Origin: Comamonadaceae bacterium
Lineage (GTDB): Bacteria; Pseudomonadota; Gammaproteobacteria; Burkholderiales; Burkholderiaceae_C
Length of the DNA: 23,224 bases
Assembly (NCBI GenBank): GCA_947374505.1
Contig: CANCCE010000014.1
Coordinates: 1 to 23,224, forward strand
Direction: 5' to 3'
The position numbers and the translations under genes are program-made. Shown one piece after another: positions 7,976 to 16,349 of the stretch; positions within the stretch are counted from its first letter, which is position 1, and every line of letters starts with the position of its first letter. The notes beneath the pieces are model-generated. The model searched no databases. It was not told the origin of the DNA and saw only the letters and a list, made by a program, of their open reading frames with translations.

Positions 7976-10900
7976 ACCTGTCTGCGCCGTTCATCGCCAG
8001 GCCAGTGGCCACCACGCTGATCAGTCTGGGTGTCGCGCTGGCAGGTGCACTGGCCTTTGTGCTGCTACCGATTGCGCCGCTGCCGCAGGTGGATATTCCG
8101 ACCATCCAGATCAGCGCCGGTCTGCCAGGTGCCAGCCCCGACACCATGGCCGCAACGGTGGCCACGCCGCTTGAAAGGGTCTTGGGTAGCATTGCAGGTG
8201 TCACGGAAATCACCTCGCGCTCGTCGCTGGGTTCGACCTCGATCACCATGCAGTTTGAACTGAACCGTGACATCAATGGCGCCGCCCGCGATGTGCAGGC
8301 GGCCATCAACGCCGCACGGACTTTGCTGCCGACCGGCATGCCCAGCAATCCGACTTACCGCAAGGTGAATCCGGCAGACGCCCCGGTCATGATCATTGCG
8401 CTGACCTCGGCGACCTTGACGCGCGGTCAGATGTACGACGCAGCGTCAACAGTTTTGGCGCAGCGCTTGTCACAGGTTCCAGGGGTCGGTTTGGTCAACG
8501 TTGGCGGCGGTGCGCTGCCGTCCGTGCGCGTGGCCATCAACCCTGACAAGCTGGCGGCGAACGGCATGGCGTTAGACAGCGTACGGATCGCCTTGACCAC
8601 CACCAACGCCAATCGGCCGAAAGGTGCCGTCGAGTACGACGGACGCAGTTGGCAAATTGGCGCCAACGACCAGGCCCGAACAGCGGCAGACTACGCCCCC
8701 ATCTTGCTGACCTATCGCAACGGTGCGGCAGTGCGCCTGCGCGATGTGGCTGACGTCACCGACTCGGTGCAGGATGTGCGCAACTACGGCGTCGTCAACG
8801 GCAAACCGGCGATTGCTTTGTTTGTCTTGAAAGAGCCTGGCGCCAACATCATTGACACCGTGCAGCGTGTGCGCGAGTTGCTGCCGGTCTTGCAAGCATC
8901 GATTCCAAACGCCATCGACCTCAACGTCATCAGTGATCGCACGCCGACCATTCGGGCGTCCCTGAAAGAGGTTGAGCGCGCGATGGCCATTGCAGTCGGT
9001 CTGGTGGTGCTGGTGGTGCTGCTTTTTTTGCGCAATTGGCGCGCCACCTTGTTGCCCGCGATGGCCGTGCCGGTGTCGCTGGCAGGAACCGTCGGCGTGA
9101 TGTACTTGTGCGGCTACAGTTTTGACAACTTGTCCGCCATGGCGCTGACGGTGGCCACCGGCTTCGTGGTCGACGACGCCATCGTGGTGCTGGAGAATAT
9201 TTCACGCTACATCGAACAAGGACTGTCGCCAAGAGAGGCTGCACTCAAAGGCGCGCGCGAGATTGGCTTCACGGTGCTGTCAATTTCTTTGAGTCTGGTG
9301 GCGGTGTTTATTCCGCTGCTCTTGATGGGCGGCGTCGTGGGACGTTTGTTCCGCGAGTTCGCGGTCGTTCTGTCGGTTTCTATTTTGGTGTCCATGGTGG
9401 TCTCGCTGACGACCACGCCGATGATGGCTGCGCTGTTGCTCAAACCGCGCGCAGAGAAGCTGGCAAAGGCCAGCGGAAACCGCTTAGCCTTGGCGTTCGA
9501 GCGTTTCAGCCAAGGCATCGGCCACGTTTTCAGGCGCGGCTATCGCCACTCTTTGATCTGGACACTGCGTCATCAGGCGGTGGCGATGCTGGCCTTGATC
9601 GCTGTGATTGGCCTGAACGTCTACCTGTACACAATCATCCCCAAGACATTTTTTCCCCAGCAAGACACCGGCGTGATTGTGGGTGGCGTGCAGGCGGACC
9701 AAGGCAGTTCGTTCCAGATGATGCGGCAGCGAGTGGACACCTTTGTTGCCATCGTTCGCGCCGATCCAGCGGTATCCAATGTCAGTGGATCCACCGGCGG
9801 TGGCCAACGCAACTCGGCTAATTTTTACATCACGCTGAAACCGCTGGCAGAGAGAAAACTGTCAGCCGATGCGGTGGTCGGCCGTTTGCGCGGCAAGCTC
9901 GCCCACGAGCCGGGTGCCAACTTGTTCCTGGTTCCGGTGCAAGACATCCGCATGGGTGGCCGGCAGTCGAACGCCCAATACCAGTACACCTTGCAGGCGG
10001 ACGAACTTGAACAGTTGCGTGCATGGGAGCCGCGCATTCGCAGTGCGCTGTCGCGTCTGCCTGAGTTGGCCGACGTCAACACCGACCAGCAAGACAAGGG
10101 CATGCAAACCTCTTTGGTGATTGACCGAGATGCTGCCGCAAGGCTTGGCGTGACCATGAACACGATTGACACCACGCTGAATGATGCGTTTGGCCAGCGC
10201 CAAGTGAGCGTCATCTACAACCCACTCAACCAGTACCGCGTGGTGATGGAACTGGCACCGGAATTCTTGCAGAGCCCTTCAAGCTTGGGCCGTTTTTACG
10301 TCACCAGCAACACCGGTGCGCAGGTGCCCTTAGCCTCTTTTTCACGCATCGAAACGACGACAACACCCCTCTCGGTCAACCATCAAGGCGGCACGCCGGC
10401 GTCCACCATCAGCTTCAACCTGCCGCTGGGCGTGTCGCTGTCAGAGGCCACAGCGGCCATTGACAGCACGATGACGTCGCTGGGTTTGCCGGTGTCGGTA
10501 CGCGGCAGCTTTGTCGGTACGGCCAATGCTTTTCAAAAGTCACTGGCGTCTCAACCGTTGCTGATCATGGCCGCCATCGTCGCGATTTATTTGGTCTTGG
10601 GCATGCTGTACGAAAGCCTGATTCATCCGGTGACGATTCTCTCGACGCTGCCTTCCGCGGGCGTCGGTGCGCTGCTGGCCTTGATGTTGTTCAAAAGTGA
10701 GTTCTCGATCATCGCGTTGATCGGCGTGATTCTGCTGATCGGCATCGTCAAGAAAAACGCCATCATGATGATCGACTTCGCCATCGCCCGGCAAAGGGCT
10801 GGCCAGGTCACGGCCGGTGCGGCCATCTACCGGGCTGCCTGTCTGCGCTTGCGGCCTATTCTGATGACGACTTTCGCCGCCATTTTCGGTGCCATCCCGC

Positions 10901-11067
10901 TGGCCCTTGGCACAGGCAATGGTGCTGAGTTGCGCCAGCCGCTGGGCATCGCCATCGTCGGCGGGCTGATCCTCAGCCAACTGCTGACCCTCTACACGAC
11001 GCCGGTGGTGTTCGTGTTGATGGACAGGCTGCGCCGGCCGAAACTCCAACCGAATAGGTTTTTATGA
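7972..11067 (+). CDS. mdtC: RND multidrug efflux permease, MdtC-like
   Basis: A 1031-residue full-length RND pump, the second of the operon. It begins MNLSAPFIARPVATTLISLGVALAG with PLPQVDIPTIQI, typical of MdtC-type subunits. The TM4 pair Asp401-Asp402 (FVVDDAIVVLENIS) and TM10 Lys928 (GIVKKNAIMMIDFA) are present, so the proton pathway looks intact, as it does in the MdtB-like neighbour. It starts inside the stop of mdtB and ends in an ATGA overlap with the channel gene. Short stretches of DNA are identical to mdtB, for example 41 bp around TM10. Which of the two subunits carries drug and which carries protons cannot be decided from sequence alone. Confidence 0.94.
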   Translation: MNLSAPFIARPVATTLISLGVALAGALAFVLLPIAPLPQVDIPTIQISAGLPGASPDTMAATVATPLERVLGSIAGVTEITSRSSLGSTSITMQFELNRDINGAARDVQAAINAARTLLPTGMPSNPTYRKVNPADAPVMIIALTSATLTRGQMYDAASTVLAQRLSQVPGVGLVNVGGGALPSVRVAINPDKLAANGMALDSVRIALTTTNANRPKGAVEYDGRSWQIGANDQARTAADYAPILLTYRNGAAVRLRDVADVTDSVQDVRNYGVVNGKPAIALFVLKEPGANIIDTVQRVRELLPVLQASIPNAIDLNVISDRTPTIRASLKEVERAMAIAVGLVVLVVLLFLRNWRATLLPAMAVPVSLAGTVGVMYLCGYSFDNLSAMALTVATGFVVDDAIVVLENISRYIEQGLSPREAALKGAREIGFTVLSISLSLVAVFIPLLLMGGVVGRLFREFAVVLSVSILVSMVVSLTTTPMMAALLLKPRAEKLAKASGNRLALAFERFSQGIGHVFRRGYRHSLIWTLRHQAVAMLALIAVIGLNVYLYTIIPKTFFPQQDTGVIVGGVQADQGSSFQMMRQRVDTFVAIVRADPAVSNVSGSTGGGQRNSANFYITLKPLAERKLSADAVVGRLRGKLAHEPGANLFLVPVQDIRMGGRQSNAQYQYTLQADELEQLRAWEPRIRSALSRLPELADVNTDQQDKGMQTSLVIDRDAAARLGVTMNTIDTTLNDAFGQRQVSVIYNPLNQYRVVMELAPEFLQSPSSLGRFYVTSNTGAQVPLASFSRIETTTTPLSVNHQGGTPASTISFNLPLGVSLSEATAAIDSTMTSLGLPVSVRGSFVGTANAFQKSLASQPLLIMAAIVAIYLVLGMLYESLIHPVTILSTLPSAGVGALLALMLFKSEFSIIALIGVILLIGIVKKNAIMMIDFAIARQRAGQVTAGAAIYRAACLRLRPILMTTFAAIFGAIPLALGTGNGAELRQPLGIAIVGGLILSQLLTLYTTPVVFVLMDRLRRPKLQPNRFL

Positions 11068-12479
11068 CGTTCCACCTTCATCCCCTTTGTCTTTCGTTGC
11101 TCGCCAGTTGGCTACTCGCGGCCTGCGCTACACCACACGTGACCCAGCCGCCGCCAGCGGTGGCGCCAGCCCAATTCAAAGAAACCGATGTTTGGCAACG
11201 CGCGGCTTTGACAGAAACGCTGCCGGTGTCCGACGCATGGTGGACGCTGTTCAAAGATCCGGTGCTAGACGACTTGGAAGCCCGCCTCGTGATCGGCAAC
11301 GAGAACCTGAAAGTCTCGATGGCCCAAGTGACCCTCGCGCGCGCAGCGCTCGACGCCAGCCGCAGCGCGATGTTTCCGACCCTGTCCGCCGGATTGGGTG
11401 GCACGCGCAGCGAAAACACCGCCGGACCCAATGCCGTGAAAACGGCCAGCCCCCGCAACGCCCTGACGGCATCGGCCAACAGCAGCTGGGAAGTTGATGT
11501 GTGGGGCCGCCTCTCAGAGGCCAGCCGCGGCGCGCAAGAAACTTTGCAAGCCAGCGCCAACGATTTGGCAGCTGTCCGCTTGTCGGCCCAAGCGACCTTG
11601 GCTCAAACCTATTTTTCTCTGCGCACGGCCGAAGCTCAACGCTTGGTGCTCACGAACAACGTGGCGGCCTACCAGCGTTCGCTCAGACTGACCGAGGCCC
11701 GCTACAGCGGTGGTGTGGCCGCGCGCACCGACGTGTTGCTCGCACAAACCCAGCTCAAAAGTGCGCAAGCCCTGGTGGCCGAGTCCATCGCCTTGCGTGC
11801 GCAACTTGAGCATGCCATTGCCGTGCTGCTAGGGCTGCCACCGTCATCACTCGGATTGGAACGCAGCGCGAAGGTTCCTGTTGCGCCTGCTGTACCGGAA
11901 CTGTTGCCAGCCACGTTATTACAGCGTCGGCCCGATATAGCCGCAGCCCAGCGGCGGGTCGTGGCCGCCTACGCCCAAATTGGCGTGACCGATGCCGCCT
12001 TTTACCCGGCGCTCATACTCTCAAGCAGTGCCGGCTATACCAACACGTCCTTGTCTAATTTGGTCAGCGCACCGAACCTGCTGTGGTCACTCGGCACCTC
12101 CATGACGCAGGCCATTTTCGATGGCGGTCAGCGCAAATTCGCCAGCGCCCAAGCCCGCGCCGTGGCAGAACAAGTGACGGCCAGCTACCGGCAAACCGTG
12201 CTCGTCGCGCTTCAGGAAGTCGAAGACAACTTGGTGTTGGCTGACCAGTTAGCGCGTGAATCACAAGTGCAACGGGAAGCCCTGCAGGCCGCCAAAATGA
12301 ACATGGACATCACGCTCGAGCAGTACCGCGCCGGCACGGTCAGCTACCTCAATGTGGTGAGTGCACAGACAGCGGCGCTGACCATTGAAAACAGTCTGTT
12401 GATTGTGCAAAACAGACAACTCGCCGCTGTCAACCAGATCCTGAAAAATATCGCCGGGCGCTGGGAACACGCGCGGTAA
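11064..12479 (+). CDS. NodT-type outer-membrane efflux lipoprotein (OprM/TolC-like channel)
   Basis: A 471-residue outer-membrane factor. A lipoprotein signal ends in the lipobox L-A-A-C with the lipidated Cys at residue 21. Two repeated OEP domains follow, with the usual elements DAWWTLFKDPVLDDL, ANSSWEVDVWGRL, LAQTYFSLRTAEAQ and LLQRRPDIAAAQRRVVAAYAQIGV. The last of these, RRPDI..A, is the clearest NodT-family marker. The C-terminal half ends with QYRAGTVSYLNVVSAQT. It forms the trimeric channel for the pump encoded just upstream. Its ATG overlaps the mdtC stop, making it the fourth and last gene of the operon. Only 15 bp separate its stop from that of the convergent molybdenum enzyme gene, and I see no classical terminator there. 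Confidence 0.93.
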   Translation: MTFHLHPLCLSLLASWLLAACATPHVTQPPPAVAPAQFKETDVWQRAALTETLPVSDAWWTLFKDPVLDDLEARLVIGNENLKVSMAQVTLARAALDASRSAMFPTLSAGLGGTRSENTAGPNAVKTASPRNALTASANSSWEVDVWGRLSEASRGAQETLQASANDLAAVRLSAQATLAQTYFSLRTAEAQRLVLTNNVAAYQRSLRLTEARYSGGVAARTDVLLAQTQLKSAQALVAESIALRAQLEHAIAVLLGLPPSSLGLERSAKVPVAPAVPELLPATLLQRRPDIAAAQRRVVAAYAQIGVTDAAFYPALILSSSAGYTNTSLSNLVSAPNLLWSLGTSMTQAIFDGGQRKFASAQARAVAEQVTASYRQTVLVALQEVEDNLVLADQLARESQVQREALQAAKMNMDITLEQYRAGTVSYLNVVSAQTAALTIENSLLIVQNRQLAAVNQILKNIAGRWEHAR

Positions 12480-12494
12480 ATTGTCAGGCAACAA

Positions 12495-14735
12495 CTACGC
12501 CTTACTCAAACCTTCTTTAACCCGCTCAGGCGTCAGCGGCAAGCGCCTGAATCGAACGCCAGTGGCGTCGAAAACCGCGTTGGCCAGTGCACCAATCGTT
12601 GGTCCTTGTGAGGCTTCGCCGGTGCCCAAGAAAGGCGAACCAGGCCGGTCGATCAACACGACGCTGACAGGGGGCACTTCCGAAAAAGTCAGGATCGGGT
12701 AGCTGCTCCAGTCGTTCGACAAGACCTTGGTGTCGTCGAACTTCACTTCTTCTTTGAGTGACCAGCTCAGCGACTGAATCATGCCGCCCTCAATTTGGTT
12801 CATCACGCCATCCGGGTTAACGATTTGGCCGGTGTCTGACGATGCAACGGCACGAATCACGCGAATGCGTCCCGACTGACGATTGACTTCGACCTCCATG
12901 GCCACCGCGACATAGCCCGCAATATTTTTGTACCGCGCAAAGCCGATACCCCGGCCACGGCCTTCGGTCTTGCGCCAACTGGCCCAGCCAAATTTTTCAG
13001 CGGCCTTGAGCAAGACATCCCGCGCCCTTTCATCTTTCAAAAACCGCAGGCGGTACTCCACCGGATCAACCTGAGCCGCGACGGCCAGCTCGTCGATAAA
13101 AGACTCAATCGCGAAGACATTGGCGTAAGCCCCCAGCCCACGGGCTGACGATGCACGGAGCGGCATCTCCGTGATGAAGTGGGTCAGCACCTGGTGACCT
13201 GGAAAGTCATAGAGGGCGATGGCATTGCGGTCAGCCGCGTAGTTGGGCGGCCCACCATTGATCGGCAAGGGCATGGCAAATGGCTTAGCCAAATAGCCCG
13301 CTGACAACAGATTACCCGGCTCACCACTGGGCCGTGTGCCGTGCGGTGTCGACCACAACTGCAAATCCCAGTCGAGCACGTTGCCCTGTTCGTCCAGCCC
13401 AGCTTGGGTTTGAATCACCATCGCAGAACCATACGGTTCCCACAGATGTTCTTGCTCACGGGTGTACTGCAGGCGCACGGTTTTCCCGGGCACGGCGGCC
13501 GCCAGCAACGCAGCGTCAGCGGCCGCATCATCGGCTAAGTTGTGGCCATAACAACCGGAGCCTTGCATGTGCTGGCAGCGCACCTTGTCAGGCGCCATCC
13601 CCAACATTTTGCTGATGGCTAAGCCGGTTTCAAAGACCGACTGACTGTGCGTTTGAATCAACATCACGCCGTCTGCGCCCAGGGTGGCAATCGCCGCCGA
13701 GGTACCAATAGAGGCATGCATGTGGTACGGCCGGTAGTACGTGGCCTGCATGGTTTTGGCGGGCACAGGACCACCCACACGCGGCTGCACTTTTGTTTGA
13801 ATCATTTTGTTAGGTGTGGTCTTGCGCAGCCAGTCAAAAATACCGTCATCACCGGGCAGTACTTTCTCAACTTTCCATTTGGCTGTGGCTGTCAGCGCTT
13901 TGGCTGCGGCCAAGGCTTGACCTTCGCGCTTGGCAATAACGCCCAGAAAACTGCCATTTCGAACGACCTTCACCACGCCCGGCATTCTTTGCACCAAAGC
14001 CAGATTCACGGACAGCAATTTAGCTTGGTAGGTCGGTGGCCGAACAAGATGGCCATAGAGCATGCCTGCAGGGTGATGTTCTTGAATGAACATCGCTTGC
14101 CCCAGCATTTTGGGCGTCAAGTCCACGCGCTGAACCGGACGCCCGATGTAGCGGTAATCGCTGGCTGGTTTGAATTTGACCTGCCCCGTCGCTTCCCGAT
14201 TCAGCGCCTCACCCACGACCAGATCCCAGTACGCCACCTGCGCCCCCGAAGTGGATTGAATCAGCCCATCTTTGACACTGAGCGACGTGACCGGTTCCTT
14301 GAGCTTGTCAGCGGCAAGTTGCACCAAAATGGCACGGACTTCGGCCGAGGCTTGCTGCACCGCTGAGGCGCAATACGGCATGGAGAAAGAACCGGCCGTG
14401 ACCCCTTCATTGGGCACCAACGCAGTGTCACCAGAGATCACGTGCACCCGCTGCAAATCGATGTCCAGTTCGTCCGCACAAACCTGCGTGACGGCCGTCA
14501 AAATGCCTTGACCCAATTCGACCTTGCCGACCATCAGCGTGACGGTTTGGTTGGCGTTGACGCGCAACCAGGCGCTGAGTTTTCGATGGGTGTTCAAGTC
14601 GCCGGCCAAGCGCGGTTTGGCGCTGGCAGGAGCGCCTTGCGAGAGTGCGTCTTCCAAAGGAATGGCAAAAGCCAGCGTCAGGTAACCGGTCGACTGCAAA
14701 AAGCCACGGCGTGTGCTGTTGATTTTTGAGCTCAT
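12495..14735 (-). CDS. Molybdopterin-binding large subunit of an IorB-type aldehyde/N-heterocycle hydroxylase
   Basis: A 746-residue xanthine-oxidase-family catalytic subunit. It matches the isoquinoline 1-oxidoreductase beta (IorB) layout, with no FAD or Fe-S domain of its own. It begins with a Tat-like signal (NSTRRGFLQSTGYLTLAFAIPL, shown here as motif T-R-R-G-F-L-Q at residues 8-14). Domains follow in order: WLRVNANQTVTLMVGKVELGQG, a hammerhead region (YIGRPVQRVDLTPKMLGQAMF), GSGCYGHN, RASSARGLGAYAN, DTGQIVNPDGVMNQIEGG, and the active-site loop LGTGEASQGP with the probable catalytic Glu at about 707. It hydroxylates a carbon next to a ring nitrogen, or an aldehyde, using water. The ATG at 14735 is chosen because GGGAG lies 7 bases upstream (14743-14747) and it follows the small-subunit stop by 2 bp. 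An ATG at 14801 is in frame but would overlap that gene. The substrate is unknown. Confidence 0.9.
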   Translation of the reverse strand: MSSKINSTRRGFLQSTGYLTLAFAIPLEDALSQGAPASAKPRLAGDLNTHRKLSAWLRVNANQTVTLMVGKVELGQGILTAVTQVCADELDIDLQRVHVISGDTALVPNEGVTAGSFSMPYCASAVQQASAEVRAILVQLAADKLKEPVTSLSVKDGLIQSTSGAQVAYWDLVVGEALNREATGQVKFKPASDYRYIGRPVQRVDLTPKMLGQAMFIQEHHPAGMLYGHLVRPPTYQAKLLSVNLALVQRMPGVVKVVRNGSFLGVIAKREGQALAAAKALTATAKWKVEKVLPGDDGIFDWLRKTTPNKMIQTKVQPRVGGPVPAKTMQATYYRPYHMHASIGTSAAIATLGADGVMLIQTHSQSVFETGLAISKMLGMAPDKVRCQHMQGSGCYGHNLADDAAADAALLAAAVPGKTVRLQYTREQEHLWEPYGSAMVIQTQAGLDEQGNVLDWDLQLWSTPHGTRPSGEPGNLLSAGYLAKPFAMPLPINGGPPNYAADRNAIALYDFPGHQVLTHFITEMPLRASSARGLGAYANVFAIESFIDELAVAAQVDPVEYRLRFLKDERARDVLLKAAEKFGWASWRKTEGRGRGIGFARYKNIAGYVAVAMEVEVNRQSGRIRVIRAVASSDTGQIVNPDGVMNQIEGGMIQSLSWSLKEEVKFDDTKVLSNDWSSYPILTFSEVPPVSVVLIDRPGSPFLGTGEASQGPTIGALANAVFDATGVRFRRLPLTPERVKEGLSKA

Positions 14736-14737
14736 GA

Positions 14738-15193
14738 TCAAGCTCCCTGCGCAGCACGCAATACCGCCCGCACAATGCGGTTGTGCGCCCCACAGCGGCA
14801 CAAGTTGCCATCAAGTGCAGAGCGAACTTCTGAATCAGTTGGCTTCGGATTGCGGTCAAGCAGGGCTTGCGCTTGAACGATCATGCCGGAGGTGCAATAG
14901 CCGCATTGAGCCGCTTGCTCATCGATAAAGGCCTGCTGCAGACGACTGGGTTTGTCGCCATCCTTCATGCCCTCTAAAGTCGTGACGCTACGACCAGCCA
15001 CAGCCGACAAAGGCGCCGAACAAGAGCGCACTGGATTGCCATCAACCATCACCAGACAGGCACCGCACTGCGATTTACCACAGCCAAATTTACAACCGCT
15101 CATCTGAAAGTCATGGGCCAACACCTCCAACAAAGCGGTGGTGTCTGCAACAGGGCTGCGCACCTGTTTTCCATTTAATTTAAAACTGATCAA
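14738..15193 (-). CDS. 2Fe-2S small subunit of the molybdenum hydroxylase (IorA/CoxS-like)
   Basis: A 151-residue electron-transfer subunit with two [2Fe-2S] centres. The plant-ferredoxin-type cluster uses Cys38, Cys43, Cys46 and Cys58 (GCGKSQCGACLV ... VRSC). The second, all-helical cluster uses Cys97, Cys100, Cys132 and Cys134 (QCGYCTSGM ... GNLCRCG). All eight ligands are present. I place the start at a TTG (15191-15193), which gives the usual N-terminus (ISFKLNGK) and length. A GGAGAT ribosome site lies 5-7 bases upstream, and there is no overlap with the upstream gene. The first in-frame ATG at 15268 would overlap the amidohydrolase gene by 41 bp. It has no signal peptide, so if the enzyme is exported it must travel with the Tat-signalled large subunit. 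Confidence 0.93.
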   Translation of the reverse strand: MISFKLNGKQVRSPVADTTALLEVLAHDFQMSGCKFGCGKSQCGACLVMVDGNPVRSCSAPLSAVAGRSVTTLEGMKDGDKPSRLQQAFIDEQAAQCGYCTSGMIVQAQALLDRNPKPTDSEVRSALDGNLCRCGAHNRIVRAVLRAAQGA

Positions 15194-15198
15194 GGGAT

Positions 15199-15204
15199 AT
15201 CTCC
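15199..15204 (-). promoter_or_regulatory. Ribosome binding site that fixes the TTG start of the 2Fe-2S subunit
   Basis: On the minus strand the sequence reads GGAGAT followed by ATCCC-type spacing to TTG (GGAG is 7 bases before the TTG at 15193). No comparable purine-rich site precedes the alternative ATG at 15268, which lies within the end of the upstream gene. This supports a TTG initiation codon. Confidence 0.7.
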
Positions 15205-15227
15205 AGTTGTTTTGATGAGCGGGAAGC

Positions 15228-16334
15228 TCAGGCTTTGAGACCCAGCATGCGGCGCGCATTGCCACCAAGGATCGCGACCCGCTCGGCGTCGGTCAGCGGG
15301 GTGTTCATCACATGGTCGACCGGGTGCTGTTCCCACGGAATCGGGTGATCGGTGCCCAACACGACCTGGGTCGACCCGACTTCAGCGACAAGGTGCCGCA
15401 GCGCCTCAGGCGTGAACACGAGTGCATCGAAATAAATCTGTCGGATGTACTCGCTGGGCTTTTTCTTAAGCTGAATAGCCGGATTGCAATTGACCGGTGA
15501 GACAAAGCAGCTGAAGTCCATCCGCGGTGCATAGCTGCCGAGAAAACCGCCACCATGGGCAGCGCAAATTTTGAGGTTCGGAAATTTATCGAGCACGCCT
15601 TCGAAGATCAGGTGCTGCAAAGCGATGGTCGTGTCGAGCGGGTTGCCTATGACGTTCGACATCCAGCCATTGCCCTTGAAGCGTTTGGCCAGTTCGGGCG
15701 TGCTTTGCGGATGAATGAACAAGGTCGCACCCAGCGCTTCAGCGCGGGCCCAGACGGCATGAAATTTGGGATCCGAAAAGTCGTCTCCAGCCACGCTGCC
15801 GCCTATAGCCACGCCCCGGATACCCGGCAGCGTCATGGCGTGTTCAAGTTCTTGGACGGCCAAGTCGGGAAACTGCAGGGACAAAGACGCGAAGGCAGAA
15901 AAACGATCAGGTCGTGCCAAACAAAGCTCCGACAGCTTGGTGTTTTGAAGACGCACGATGGCGGCTGAATTGAGCCGATCCCGCCGATACCAAAAGGGGT
16001 TGATGCTGAGCACTTCCATGTCGATGCCCATGGCATCCATGGCCGCCAAGCGCTCTTCGATCACGATGAAATGCTCGGGCACACCCTTGACCGGCGGCAA
16101 CACGCCCTTCGCATCAGCACCCATCAGCGCCAGCGCATCCTGCACATAGCAGTGCGCATGGACGTCGATCGTTTTGACCCGCTCGCCATTGATCAAAATA
16201 GGCAAGCGTCGGGCGGATGTTTGACCGGGCTCGGGAACCCACGCTGATGACGCGTTGAACGTACTGCAGCCTGTGAGGGCGATACCGGCGACCACGCCGG
16301 TTGTTGCGCCTATGAAATGTCGACGAGATGTCAT
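15228..16334 (-). CDS. ACMSD-like amidohydrolase-2 family enzyme with Tat-lipoprotein signal
   Basis: A 368-residue TIM-barrel metal-dependent hydrolase or decarboxylase. The likely metal ligands are all present: H59-x-H61 (IDVHAHCY), H208 (LFIHPQS), H260 (CAAHGGG) and D329 (GTDHPIP). This is the pattern of aminocarboxymuconate-semialdehyde decarboxylase, gamma-resorcylate decarboxylase and related amidohydrolase-2 enzymes. The N-terminus carries a twin-arginine motif (S-R-R-H-F-I, residues 3-8), a hydrophobic stretch, and a lipobox L-T-G-C with Cys23. The mature protein is therefore predicted to be a membrane-anchored lipoprotein outside the cytoplasm, which is unusual because characterised ACMSD-type enzymes are cytoplasmic. 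It starts 15 bp after the binding-protein gene and ends 34 bp before the 2Fe-2S subunit, so all four genes look like one operon. The reaction (decarboxylation or C-N/C-O hydrolysis of a ring product) is inferred from family only. Confidence 0.88.
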   Translation of the reverse strand: MTSRRHFIGATTGVVAGIALTGCSTFNASSAWVPEPGQTSARRLPILINGERVKTIDVHAHCYVQDALALMGADAKGVLPPVKGVPEHFIVIEERLAAMDAMGIDMEVLSINPFWYRRDRLNSAAIVRLQNTKLSELCLARPDRFSAFASLSLQFPDLAVQELEHAMTLPGIRGVAIGGSVAGDDFSDPKFHAVWARAEALGATLFIHPQSTPELAKRFKGNGWMSNVIGNPLDTTIALQHLIFEGVLDKFPNLKICAAHGGGFLGSYAPRMDFSCFVSPVNCNPAIQLKKKPSEYIRQIYFDALVFTPEALRHLVAEVGSTQVVLGTDHPIPWEQHPVDHVMNTPLTDAERVAILGGNARRMLGLKA

Positions 16335-16349
16335 TGGAGGCCTTTGGGA

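Noticed and set aside
10540..11049. Minus-strand open frame of 169 codons
   Set aside because: Antisense to the end of the mdtC-like gene; Gln/Asp/His-rich shadow translation.
4862..11067. Possible frameshift or pseudogene in either RND pump because of their similarity
   Set aside because: Both frames are full length, carry the TM4 Asp pair and TM10 Lys, and join by clean ATGA overlaps.
13647..14366. Plus-strand open frame of 239 codons
   Set aside because: It is antisense to the molybdenum subunit gene, shows the His/Arg-rich composition of a shadow frame and has no recognisable motif.
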